From contig DIZT01000048.1 of the NCBI GenBank assembly GCA_002427975.1, positions 374-7,154 of the forward strand: a stretch of 6,781 bases of DNA. The letters are read 5' to 3'. The translations under genes and the position numbers were made by a program. The notes below the pieces were generated by a model that saw nothing but the letters and a program-made list of their open reading frames with translations, was not told the origin of the DNA and ran no database searches. This stretch comes from Micrococcaceae bacterium UBA6021. GTDB taxonomy: Bacteria > Actinomycetota > Actinomycetes > Actinomycetales > Micrococcaceae. Below, one piece after another: positions 1-6,279 of the stretch (position 1 is its first letter; each line of letters begins with the position of its first letter).

Positions 1-764
<764 letters not shown>

Positions 765-773
765 AGTGCACTA

Positions 774-779
774 CTTTCC
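774..779 (-). promoter_or_regulatory. Ribosome-binding site of rnj
   Basis: GGAAAG on the minus strand, 9 bases before the ATG at 764. It supports the chosen start of ribonuclease J and independent translation from dapA. Confidence 0.5.
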
Positions 780-791
780 AGGCGGAAGGGT

Positions 792-821
792 GCTGGTCTT
801 AGCCCTCAGGAAAAGACCAGC
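792..821 (-). repeat. Perfect 9-bp inverted repeat spanning the dapA stop codon
   Basis: GCTGGTCTT (792-800) and AAGACCAGC (813-821) are perfect reverse complements around a 12-base loop. The stem-loop covers the last codons and the TGA stop of dapA, in the junction before rnj. No run of U follows it on the minus strand, so it is not a canonical Rho-independent terminator. It could be an RNA processing or stabilising structure between dapA and rnj, or partly reduce readthrough. The repeat is seen directly; the role is inference. Confidence 0.45.
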
Positions 822-1714
822 CCCGCTTCCGCCAAATCCTCGCGGATGGTTTCGATCTCGGCTTCGTCCGGCTCCACGAGGGGCAAACGGACAATCGAGT
901 TGGGCAGGACTCCCTGCCATTTAAGAATTTGTTTGGCTGCAACGGCTCCCTGGACGCGGGTCATGGTTGCCCTCACCACAGGCAGCAGCCCGAAGTTGAT
1001 CTTGCGCGCGGTTTCGAGATCGTTCGCGTTGATGGCGTCGATGAGTTCACGAAAGCGGCGGGTAGCGACATGGGTTGTGACGCCGACGAGCCCGACGGCT
1101 CCCAGGGACATCCAAGGGAGGATCAGTCCGTCGTCGCCGGAGTAGAAGTACAGGTCCGTCTCTGCCATCACACGGCTGGCAGCCATGAAGTCTGCTTTGG
1201 CGTCCTTGACGGCGACGATGTTCGGGTGCTGCGCCAACCGGATCATGGTTTCGGGCTCGATCGCGATGGAGGAGCGGCCCGGAATGTCATAGAGCATCAC
1301 GGGCACATCCGTTGCGGACGCGACGGTCTCGAAGTGTGCGCGCACGCCCGCCTGGCTGGGCTTGTTGTAGTACGGCGTGACGAGCAGCAGGCCGTCGACG
1401 CCGAGCGCTGCCGCCTGCTGGGAGAGGTGCACCGTGTGCGCGGTGTCGTTCGTCCCGGTGCCGGCGATGATGGCGGCACGGTCTCCGACGGCTTCCTTGA
1501 CGGCGCGGAACATGCCGAGGTTTTCCTCATCCGAGAGGGTGGACGTTTCGCCGGTGGTTCCGGTGACGACCAGGCCGTCGCAGCCCTCGTCCACAAGCTT
1601 GGTGGCCAGTTCGGCTGCCTGCTTGTAATCCACGGCGCCATCCTCGGTGAAGGGCGTGACCATGGCGGTCAGGAGCGTACCAAGGGCAGGAATGGTGGCG
1701 GATTTGTGAGGCAT
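806..1714 (-). CDS. dapA: 4-hydroxy-tetrahydrodipicolinate synthase (DapA)
   Basis: DapA condenses pyruvate with aspartate semialdehyde to 4-hydroxy-tetrahydrodipicolinate, the first committed step of the diaminopimelate/lysine branch (cell wall and lysine supply). The protein is 302 residues, typical for the family. It shows the (beta/alpha)8 aldolase-type signatures: GTLLTAMVTPF (12-22), TGTTGE (51-56, substrate threonines T53/T54), YYNKP (115-119), LYDIPGR (141-147, proton-relay Y142) and VAVKDA (168-173), where K170 is the Schiff-base lysine. The frame stays open upstream (to about 1846), but the ATG at 1714 gives the normal N-terminus. No Shine-Dalgarno sequence lies just before it. Instead TAACGT ends 7 bases upstream, like a -10 element of a leaderless transcript. 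The carbon-nitrogen hydrolase is 109 bases upstream and rnj 41 bases downstream. Lysine-pathway partner dapB lies about 3.2 kb away on the same strand. Confidence 0.97.
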   Translation of the reverse strand: MPHKSATIPALGTLLTAMVTPFTEDGAVDYKQAAELATKLVDEGCDGLVVTGTTGETSTLSDEENLGMFRAVKEAVGDRAAIIAGTGTNDTAHTVHLSQQAAALGVDGLLLVTPYYNKPSQAGVRAHFETVASATDVPVMLYDIPGRSSIAIEPETMIRLAQHPNIVAVKDAKADFMAASRVMAETDLYFYSGDDGLILPWMSLGAVGLVGVTTHVATRRFRELIDAINANDLETARKINFGLLPVVRATMTRVQGAVAAKQILKWQGVLPNSIVRLPLVEPDEAEIETIREDLAEAGLVFS

Positions 1715-1728
1715 GGAAAAAACGTTAC
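1715..1728 (-). promoter_or_regulatory. Candidate -10 element for leaderless dapA transcription
   Basis: On the minus strand, TAACGT (fits the actinobacterial TAnnnT pattern) is followed by seven bases and then the dapA ATG. That spacing would put the transcription start at or next to the A of ATG. There is no purine-rich ribosome-binding site within 12 bases. A TTGTCC hexamer 19 bases further upstream is a weak -35. A second possible promoter further up has TTGACG at about 1775. Inferred from sequence pattern only. Confidence 0.35.
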
Positions 1729-1780
1729 CCTGTCGGCGGCTGGTTAGGACAATGGGGGCGGCGTGATACGCGTCAAATAG

Positions 1781-1808
1781 GGGGCCGCGATGCCCCGGTC
1801 CTGCGGCC
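1781..1808 (-). terminator. Overlapping hairpins after the carbon-nitrogen hydrolase gene (weak terminator or attenuator candidate)
   Basis: Two mutually exclusive stems are visible. GGCCGC (1783-1788) pairs with GCGGCC (1803-1808) around 14 bases. GGGGC (1781-1785) pairs with GCCCC (1792-1796) around 6 bases. On the minus strand the second is followed by CTATTTG, only weakly U-rich. The pair lies 16 bases past the hydrolase stop and ahead of the dapA promoter region, the right place to end hydrolase transcription. The stems are real; terminator function is uncertain because the U tract is poor. Confidence 0.35.
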
Positions 1809-1823
1809 GGCACGCACTGCGGG

Positions 1824-2570
1824 TCAGCGGAATTTCCGCAAGGCACTCAGCTGCAGGACGGCGGTGACCACTTCCGTGCCGGTTCCGGCCGCCTGTCCCA
1901 GTTCGAGGCCGTCCGGTCCCCAGAACCCGCTCAGGCCGCAGGAGGTGCCCAACGGAGTGGAACCGCCGAGATTCGCCAGGATGGAGAACATCCGGTTGTC
2001 CATGGCCCGTGCTCCGAGGTGGAGCGCAAGCCGATGTTTCTCCGCAACGGTGTACAGGGCAGACACAGCGTAGGCATCCGCACCGCCCAGGGCTGCATCG
2101 GTGGAGTGGGCAGGAACCGCAGCGTCCGAGCAGATGGCAAGCGCAATCTTCCACCCATCCAGATCGATCAGCAGGGCAGCGTCACCCGCGGCGAAGAGCT
2201 CCTGCTCCGGGCCGTGGAGGTGGGTTTTGAAACCGCATTCGATGGTGCCGTCAGGGTGTATCACGAGGCTGGCGAGACGCGGCGTACCGTCAGGCTCCCG
2301 GTAGGCGGCCCCTGCCACGACAGTGATCCCGGTCCGGCGGCAGATTTCGTGGAGATCGCCCAGCCGTGGGTCATCGGGGTGAAGCCAGGAGTCGTCAGTG
2401 GCCAGTAGCGCCAGGTTGTACCCCGTCAACGACAGCTCGGGGAACACCACCAGCCGGGCACCGTGCGATTCGGCATCCTCTACCAGCCGGACGTGTTCTT
2501 GCACGTTAGGGATAATCCCGCCTTCAAGCGCCTGGTACTGGACGGCGGAAACGGTCAGCGCATCAGTCAC
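1824..2570 (-). CDS. Carbon-nitrogen hydrolase (nitrilase superfamily), substrate unknown
   Basis: Nitrilase-superfamily enzymes hydrolyse amide or nitrile C-N bonds with a Glu-Lys-Cys triad. All three are visible in the 248-residue protein: E45 in FPELSLTGY (43-51), K115 in GFKTHLHG (113-120, followed by E122...F126..G129), and C147 in ALAICSD (143-149). The later RAMDNRMFSILAN stretch (188-200) and GFWGPDG (215-221) also fit the fold. Length is slightly short but complete for a single-domain member. No signal peptide is seen, so it is probably cytoplasmic. It resembles the broad amidase/carbamoylase-like branches rather than true nitrilases, but the substrate cannot be read from sequence. 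The start is GTG at 2570, with AGGA 7 bases upstream; no in-frame ATG competes. It begins 23 bases after the stop of the DUF222-like gene, so the two are probably one operon under the LexA-box promoter. Confidence 0.88.
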   Translation of the reverse strand: MTDALTVSAVQYQALEGGIIPNVQEHVRLVEDAESHGARLVVFPELSLTGYNLALLATDDSWLHPDDPRLGDLHEICRRTGITVVAGAAYREPDGTPRLASLVIHPDGTIECGFKTHLHGPEQELFAAGDAALLIDLDGWKIALAICSDAAVPAHSTDAALGGADAYAVSALYTVAEKHRLALHLGARAMDNRMFSILANLGGSTPLGTSCGLSGFWGPDGLELGQAAGTGTEVVTAVLQLSALRKFR

Positions 2571-2577
2571 CTCTTCA

Positions 2578-2581
2578 TCCT
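2578..2581 (-). promoter_or_regulatory. Ribosome-binding site deciding the GTG start of the carbon-nitrogen hydrolase
   Basis: AGGA on the minus strand, spaced 7 bases from the GTG at 2570. An ATG overlapping this site opens only a three-codon frame ending in TGA across the GTG, so it cannot be the gene start. Confidence 0.4.
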
Positions 2582-2593
2582 ACGGATGCGCGC

Positions 2594-3124
2594 CTAGCCG
2601 AGGGAACCATGCCGCAGATTGGCAGTGCGCTGCAGCCGAGCGGGACTTTGTGGCTCAGCGGCGGGCCCGTCAGCCCGCTGCATGTCATCGTGCGGCTTCC
2701 CTGGCTGGCAGTACCGGTCCACGGCAGCCTCCCGCAGGCCCTCAGCCCAGGCCGCGAGGCGCTGCGCGGCCCGGACATAGTGGAACAGTTCAGTGGGTGT
2801 GAGGGCGTCGAGGTCGGTTTCGGACAGCCTGCGTGCCAGCTCCGCCCCCGCCGGCTGGGCGGGGAGGGCGACGCCTTCTTCCTGCCACTGGACATCTTCC
2901 GGGGGCCGCCCCGCAACAAGCTGGCGGAAGAGGAAATCCACCACTCCGGGGCTCATTGCTTTCATAAGACCTGCGGGGCGTGCCGCGCCACCGGCGCCCG
3001 GGGCTGACTGGCTGGGCCGGGCGGGCTGGCCATTCCGGGCAGGCGGGGCGTCCAGGGCGGGCCGCACCGGGTTGCCGGCGCTTGGGGATGCCGGAAAGTG
3101 TCGCGGCTGGGATGGGGTCTGCAT
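2594..3124 (-). CDS. Short protein resembling the N-terminal part of DUF222/13E12-type HNH proteins, HNH domain absent
   Basis: Function unknown. From the ATG at 3124 the product has 176 residues. Alternatives are ATG at 3133 (179 residues) and TTG at 3160 (188). Residues about 1-52 are rich in Pro, Ala, Gly and Arg and look disordered. A folded part follows, MSPGVVDFLFRQLV (57-70 region) and then a helical stretch containing LTPTELFHYVRAAQRLAAWAEG and AAVDRYC. This resembles the first helices of DUF222 proteins (the 13E12 repeat family), which normally continue to a C-terminal HNH nuclease at roughly 400-500 residues. Here the frame ends after a polar 35-residue tail with no HNH motif. It could be a truncated relic or a genuine stand-alone domain. 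I prefer the 3124 start because a -10-like TAATAT lies 7 bases before it, and upstream starts fall inside the promoter and LexA-like box. The carbon-nitrogen hydrolase follows after 23 bases. The DUF222 assignment is by eye and moderate at best. Confidence 0.6.
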   Translation of the reverse strand: MQTPSQPRHFPASPSAGNPVRPALDAPPARNGQPARPSQSAPGAGGAARPAGLMKAMSPGVVDFLFRQLVAGRPPEDVQWQEEGVALPAQPAGAELARRLSETDLDALTPTELFHYVRAAQRLAAWAEGLREAAVDRYCQPGKPHDDMQRADGPAAEPQSPARLQRTANLRHGSLG

Positions 3125-3131
3125 AGTGTCC

Positions 3132-3160
3132 ATATTATTCGAACATATATTCGAACACAA
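3132..3160 (-). promoter_or_regulatory. Promoter of the DUF222-like gene (-35 TTGTGT, 17-bp spacer, -10 TAATAT)
   Basis: On the minus strand TTGTGT (3160-3155) and TAATAT (3137-3132) are separated by exactly 17 bases, the optimal spacing for the housekeeping sigma factor. The -10 ends 7 bases before the ATG at 3124, which suggests a leaderless mRNA. No Shine-Dalgarno sequence is seen near any candidate start. The spacer is filled by the LexA-like palindrome. This is an AT-rich island in otherwise GC-rich sequence. Confidence 0.55.
3138..3155. promoter_or_regulatory. LexA/SOS-box-like operator
   Basis: TTCGAACATATATTCGAA is an 18-bp palindrome with one mismatched pair. The actinobacterial SOS box is TCGAAC-N4-GTTCGA; here the core reads TCGAAC-ATAT-ATTCGA, one base off. 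It fills the spacer between the -35 and -10 of the DUF222-like gene, a classic repressor position. It is 75 bases upstream of the divergent acyltransferase start, so that gene could also be affected. 13E12/DUF222 genes in mycobacteria are known to include LexA-regulated members, as I recall, which agrees with the context. Binding itself is inference. Confidence 0.6.
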
Positions 3161-3230
3161 GGCCCGGGCGACCGTGTTTCCGACCGGCTCTTGACTGCCG
3201 CCCTAAAGGTTGATGTGAGACCATCGCCTC
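3161..3230 (+). promoter_or_regulatory. Upstream region of the acyltransferase gene; possible -35 only
   Basis: TTGACT at 3191-3196 is a good -35-like hexamer facing the acyltransferase gene. At 17 bases downstream there is only TGTGAG (3214-3219), a poor -10, so the promoter is unproven. A weak GTGAGA precedes the ATG by 10 bases. No terminator or RNA structure is apparent here. Confidence 0.25.
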
Positions 3231-4466
3231 ATGACGTCCCGCGCCCCAGCAAGAACCTCCAGGGTGCTTGGACCCTCCCAGGCGACTGGCCGGCTCCGCG
3301 GCATTGACGCGGCCAGGGGGCTGGCGCTCCTTGGCATGATGGCGACGCATCTGCTTCCCACCTTTGAGGCCAACGCCGACCTAACGCCTACGTGGATCGG
3401 CCTGACCTTCTCCGGCCGGGCTGCAGCCCTGTTTGCCGTGCTGGCTGGAGTGGGCCTGGCACTTTCGACCGGAAAGCAGGTGCCCCCGGAAGGGACTGCC
3501 TTGAACGCCGCACGCCGCGGCGTCGCACTGCGCGCACTGGTGATTGCCGCCGTCGGGCTCTCACTGGGCGGGCTGGAAGTAAACCTCGCGATCATCCTGG
3601 TCCATTACGCGCTGCTGTTCCTGTGCATCCTGCCGTTCCTGGGCCTGAAGCTGAAGGCGCTGTGCGCATGGGCCGCCGGCTGGATCCTGGTTTCCCCGGT
3701 GCTCGCCTACCTGCTCCGCCCTTGGCTGATGGCGGCCAATCCGCCCCTGAACCTGGGGCGTAACCCGTCCTGGGAAGATCTCGCGACGCCTTTCCCTCTG
3801 TTGGGAGACTTATTCCTGACCGGCTACTACCCGGTGTTCCAGTGGCTGTCATACCTACTGGTGGGCCTGGCCATTGGCCGGCTGGCCCTTGCCAAGGCGA
3901 TGGTTCCTGTCCTGCTGCTCGCCGGCGGGACGGCACTGGCCGCACTGGCCAAAGCGCTGGGTACGGCCGCAATGGAGAACTGGGGCGGCCGGGCCGCGCT
4001 GGAGGAAGTCCTGAACGCCCCCGGCTACCCGCTGGACAGTGTTCTCCAAGTCAACCTCACCGGAATCCGGCAGGAAGGATCGTGGTGGTGGCTGGCATCC
4101 GCGGCGCCGCATTCTGCCACCACCCTTGACCTTGCGCACACATCGGGAGTGGCCGCCGCCGTCGTGGGCGCGTGCCTCCTGCTCGGCAGGCTCGCAGACT
4201 GGCTGAACCTGGACCTGCTGCTGCCGTTGCGGGGAGCCGGAGCGATGACCCTCACGCTCTACTCGGCCCATGTCTGGGTGGTGTCGGCGTTCTACCTGAA
4301 GCCGCTGCCCGTTGGCTGGACGGAGGAGGGAATGTACTTTGTACAGGCGGCGACGGCCATCATCGTGGGCACGGTCTTTGTCCTGCTGAAATGGCGCGGC
4401 CCGCTGGAGCTGCTGGGCCATGCGGCCAACCGGCTGGGCCGCGGCGAACGGGCCGCTCCGCGCTGA
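3231..4466 (+). CDS. Polytopic membrane acyltransferase-like protein (HGSNAT/DUF1624 and DUF418-like)
   Basis: The 411-residue protein has about ten hydrophobic segments, roughly at 28-45, 62-80, 99-116, 120-138, 143-162, 197-218, 224-245, 305-320, 330-352 and 368-387. The N-terminal signature RLRGIDAARGLALLGMMATH (21-40) followed by FSGRAAALFAVLAG is typical of the heparan-alpha-glucosaminide N-acetyltransferase-like/DUF1624 membrane family. H40 occupies the region of the acyl-relay histidine known for HGSNAT. The C-terminal GAMTLTLYSAHVWV (337-350) and RGPLELLGHAA (389-399) match the DUF418-type ending. Such proteins are thought to move acyl groups across the membrane onto surface glycans or small molecules; the substrate here is unknown. 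The ATG at 3231 is the first possible start after an in-frame TGA at 3216. It is the only plus-strand gene, divergent from the LexA-box operon and convergent with the TPR-like gene, with 3 bases between the stops. Confidence 0.82.
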   Translation: MTSRAPARTSRVLGPSQATGRLRGIDAARGLALLGMMATHLLPTFEANADLTPTWIGLTFSGRAAALFAVLAGVGLALSTGKQVPPEGTALNAARRGVALRALVIAAVGLSLGGLEVNLAIILVHYALLFLCILPFLGLKLKALCAWAAGWILVSPVLAYLLRPWLMAANPPLNLGRNPSWEDLATPFPLLGDLFLTGYYPVFQWLSYLLVGLAIGRLALAKAMVPVLLLAGGTALAALAKALGTAAMENWGGRAALEEVLNAPGYPLDSVLQVNLTGIRQEGSWWWLASAAPHSATTLDLAHTSGVAAAVVGACLLLGRLADWLNLDLLLPLRGAGAMTLTLYSAHVWVVSAFYLKPLPVGWTEEGMYFVQAATAIIVGTVFVLLKWRGPLELLGHAANRLGRGERAAPR

Positions 4467-4469
4467 CCG

Positions 4470-4949
4470 CTACGCCGGAACCTTGGTGCGGAACAGCTTC
4501 ACGGCGTCGCGCATGGACGCGCGGGCACGCTTGCGGTCACCGGCAGCGTCATAGGCGCAGCTGAGCCGGAACCACGAGCGCCAGTCACCGGGCGCAGCTT
4601 CAGCCTCTGCCCGGTACTTTTCGAATTCCAGATCCGCCGCTGAGCGGACGATCCGGCCGGCGGGTGTGCGCGGCAGTTCGTCTACCGGGAGCCCGCCTTC
4701 GGCCTCCAGGACCTTGGCCATCTGTTCCGTGTGCGCGCCGAACAGCAGTTCACGGATCATGGCCCAGGCGCCGATGGCCGGGAGGACCAGGTAGGCAGCT
4801 CCGATGGCCTTGGCGGCGGGGTTGCTGTCCAGCAGCAACAGCACCGAGCGCTGGAAGGAGACCACCAGGTAGAAGACCAGCAGGAGCGTTACGGCACCCA
4901 CCCAGATCTTGGTGCGGTTCTTCCGGAACGCGGCCAGGAACTCGCCCAC
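4470..4949 (-). CDS. Small membrane protein with two transmembrane helices and a C-terminal TPR-like motif
   Basis: The 159-residue protein starts with a basic segment (RKNRTK, 9-14). A first hydrophobic helix at about 15-32 and a second at about 47-66 follow, then a soluble C-terminal part. Residues about 119-153 (GDWRSWFRLSCAYDAAGDRKRARASMRDAVKLF) have the W..L...Y...G....A...A spacing of one tetratricopeptide-type helix pair, preceded by a charged helix (EFEKYRAEAEAA). By the positive-inside rule the basic N-terminus and the TPR-like tail would both be cytoplasmic, making it a possible membrane-anchored scaffold; the partner is unknown. It starts with GTG 3 bases after the dapB stop, so it is almost surely translated from the dapB mRNA; a GGGA inside dapB may serve as ribosome-binding site. 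No enzymatic motif is visible. The function call is structural only. Confidence 0.82.
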   Translation of the reverse strand: MGEFLAAFRKNRTKIWVGAVTLLLVFYLVVSFQRSVLLLLDSNPAAKAIGAAYLVLPAIGAWAMIRELLFGAHTEQMAKVLEAEGGLPVDELPRTPAGRIVRSAADLEFEKYRAEAEAAPGDWRSWFRLSCAYDAAGDRKRARASMRDAVKLFRTKVPA

Positions 4950-4952
4950 GGC

Positions 4953-5723
4953 CTAGAGTCCCAGGTCCAGGTAGCCGTCCAGGCCCACCGTCAGTCCCGG
5001 ATGCGCGGCGACATTGCGCACGCCAAGCAGCACGCCAGGCATAAAGGAGGCGCGGTCAAAGGAATCGTGCCGGAAGGTCAGCTGCTCCCCCGGACCGCCA
5101 AGCAGCACCTCCTGGTGGGCCACCAGCCCGCGCAGCCGGACGCTGTGAACGCGGACTCCCGCAACGTCACAGCCCCGCGCGCCAGCGAGTTCGCTGGTGG
5201 TCGCGTCAGGGCTGGGGGGAACGTCCGCAGCCTTGCGCTCGGCTGCGATGAGCTGGGCGGTGCGGACAGCAGTCCCGGACGGCGCATCAACCTTCGCCGG
5301 GTGGTGCAGTTCGATGATTTCCACGGACTCGAAGTATTTGGAGGCCTTGGCGGCAAAGGCCGAAGCCAAGACGGAGCCGAGGGCAAAGTTGGGGGCGATC
5401 AGCACCCCGGTGCCCGGGTTCTCCGCCAGCAGTGCTTCCAGTCCGGCGAGCCTGGTGGAATCCCAGCCGGTGGTCCCCACCACCGCGTGCATGCCATGCT
5501 CGACGGCGTACCGGACGTTCGCTTCGGTGCTCCCGGGGACGGTGAGGTCCACTACGATGTGGGCACGCGACGCCGCCAGCTGGTCCAGCGAGTCACCTCG
5601 TCCCAGGGCGGCTACGAGCAGCAGGTCGGAGGCGGCTTCAACGGCCTTAACGGCTTCGGCGCCCATGCGCCCGTTGGCGCCCAGGACAGCCACGCGGGTG
5701 GGCACGGAGAGTTGTTCGATCAT
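4953..5723 (-). CDS. dapB: 4-hydroxy-tetrahydrodipicolinate reductase (DapB)
   Basis: DapB reduces the DapA product to tetrahydrodipicolinate with NAD(P)H, the second step of the diaminopimelate/lysine branch. The 256-residue protein carries the dinucleotide-binding VLGANGRMG (13-21), VVDLTVP (57-63), GTTGW (83-87), APNFALG (110-116) and the active-site segment ELHHPAKVDAPSGTA (138-152), with catalytic H140 and K144. The C-terminal FMPGVLLGVR (227-236) is also typical. The length is that of the short actinobacterial form. The ATG at 5723 is preceded by TAGGGT ending 7 bases upstream, readable either as a -10 element of a leaderless mRNA or, through its AGGG 8 bases from the ATG, as a ribosome-binding site. 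moaE ends 94 bases upstream and the TPR-like gene begins 3 bases downstream. Confidence 0.97.
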   Translation of the reverse strand: MIEQLSVPTRVAVLGANGRMGAEAVKAVEAASDLLLVAALGRGDSLDQLAASRAHIVVDLTVPGSTEANVRYAVEHGMHAVVGTTGWDSTRLAGLEALLAENPGTGVLIAPNFALGSVLASAFAAKASKYFESVEIIELHHPAKVDAPSGTAVRTAQLIAAERKAADVPPSPDATTSELAGARGCDVAGVRVHSVRLRGLVAHQEVLLGGPGEQLTFRHDSFDRASFMPGVLLGVRNVAAHPGLTVGLDGYLDLGL

Positions 5724-5817
5724 GCCGTTAACCCTACCGTCGGGCGGGGCGCCGGACGGAACCGGGGACGTGCGTTACCTCGCACACGGCCGGAAGGGCA
5801 AGGAAAGCCGGTGCTAC
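5724..5817 (-). promoter_or_regulatory. moaE-dapB intergenic region with likely dapB promoter
   Basis: The 94 bases contain TAGGGT next to the dapB start and, just upstream, a hairpin-capable stretch (5737-5759) with CCGTC/GACGG outer and GGC/GCC inner pairing around a C-C mismatch. A short inverted repeat GTGCG/CGCAC lies at 5770-5785. Neither stem is followed by a U tract, so no convincing terminator for moaE is seen. A convincing -35 is also lacking. Promoter function is inferred from position. Confidence 0.35.
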
Positions 5818-6279
5818 TCAGCTGCCTGCGCCCACCCACTCCACCGTGCCGTCGGCGAAGAACTGTTCCTTCCAGATCGGGACCTGTTCCTTGATGCGGT
5901 CCACCAGCTCGGAACACACGGCGAAAGCCTGTCCGCGGTGCGCTGCGGAGACCGCACAGACCAGCGCCGGATCTCCGATCTCGAGCATGCCGATGCGGTG
6001 GGCAGCCCAGATGCGCACGGGCTGGGTAGCGGACCCGTCACCGGCATGTTCGGCAGCCAGGCGGGCGACGACGTCGGCCATCACCTGGTGAGCCGTGGGG
6101 TGCGCACTGTAACTAAGCCGCTCCACTGCCTTGCCGCCGTCGTGATTCCGCACTACCCCGCTGAAGCTGACCACCGCCCCTGCGGTCTCAGACTCCACCG
6201 CAGCGATGGCCTGGTCCACGGAGATTGGTTCCGCACTCAGTACCGCGTGGACCACTTCGAAAACCGATTCAGTGCCCAT
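5818..6279 (-). CDS. moaE: Molybdopterin synthase catalytic (large) subunit MoaE
   Basis: MoaE, with the sulfur carrier MoaD, converts precursor Z (cPMP) to molybdopterin in molybdenum cofactor synthesis. The 153-residue protein shows GAVVSFSGVVRNHDGG (34-49, with the conserved R44), AAHRIGMLEIGD (92-103), SAAHRGQAFA (111-120) and KEQVPIWKEQFF (130-141), whose K130 and K137 have the same spacing as the two active-site lysines of the E. coli enzyme. I chose the ATG at 6279, not the GTG at 6300, because a strong GGAGG lies 6 bases before it. The ATG overlaps the end of the MoaB-like gene by 11 bases, indicating translational coupling. No moaD is visible in the window; the carrier must be encoded elsewhere. 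Confidence 0.95.
   Translation of the reverse strand: MGTESVFEVVHAVLSAEPISVDQAIAAVESETAGAVVSFSGVVRNHDGGKAVERLSYSAHPTAHQVMADVVARLAAEHAGDGSATQPVRIWAAHRIGMLEIGDPALVCAVSAAHRGQAFAVCSELVDRIKEQVPIWKEQFFADGTVEWVGAGS

Noticed and set aside
1715..1846. N-terminal extension of dapA to 346 residues
   Set aside because: The extension has no DapA similarity, contains the promoter-like and hairpin elements, and overlaps the hydrolase end; the ATG at 1714 gives the usual length.
2567..2578. Three-codon leader ORF (Met-Lys-Arg-stop) overlapping the GTG of the hydrolase
   Set aside because: Too short to judge and easily due to chance in the ribosome-binding region; no conservation data available here.
3135..3158. 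Tandem 12-bp repeat TATTCGAACAnA as iterons or a repeat array
   Set aside because: Only two copies exist, and they are better explained by the two half-sites of one palindromic operator.
3125..3160. TTG (3160) and ATG (3133) as starts of the DUF222-like gene
   Set aside because: Both codons fall within the -35/-10 promoter and LexA-like box and have no ribosome-binding site. Not fully excluded, because the reading frame stays open through this region.
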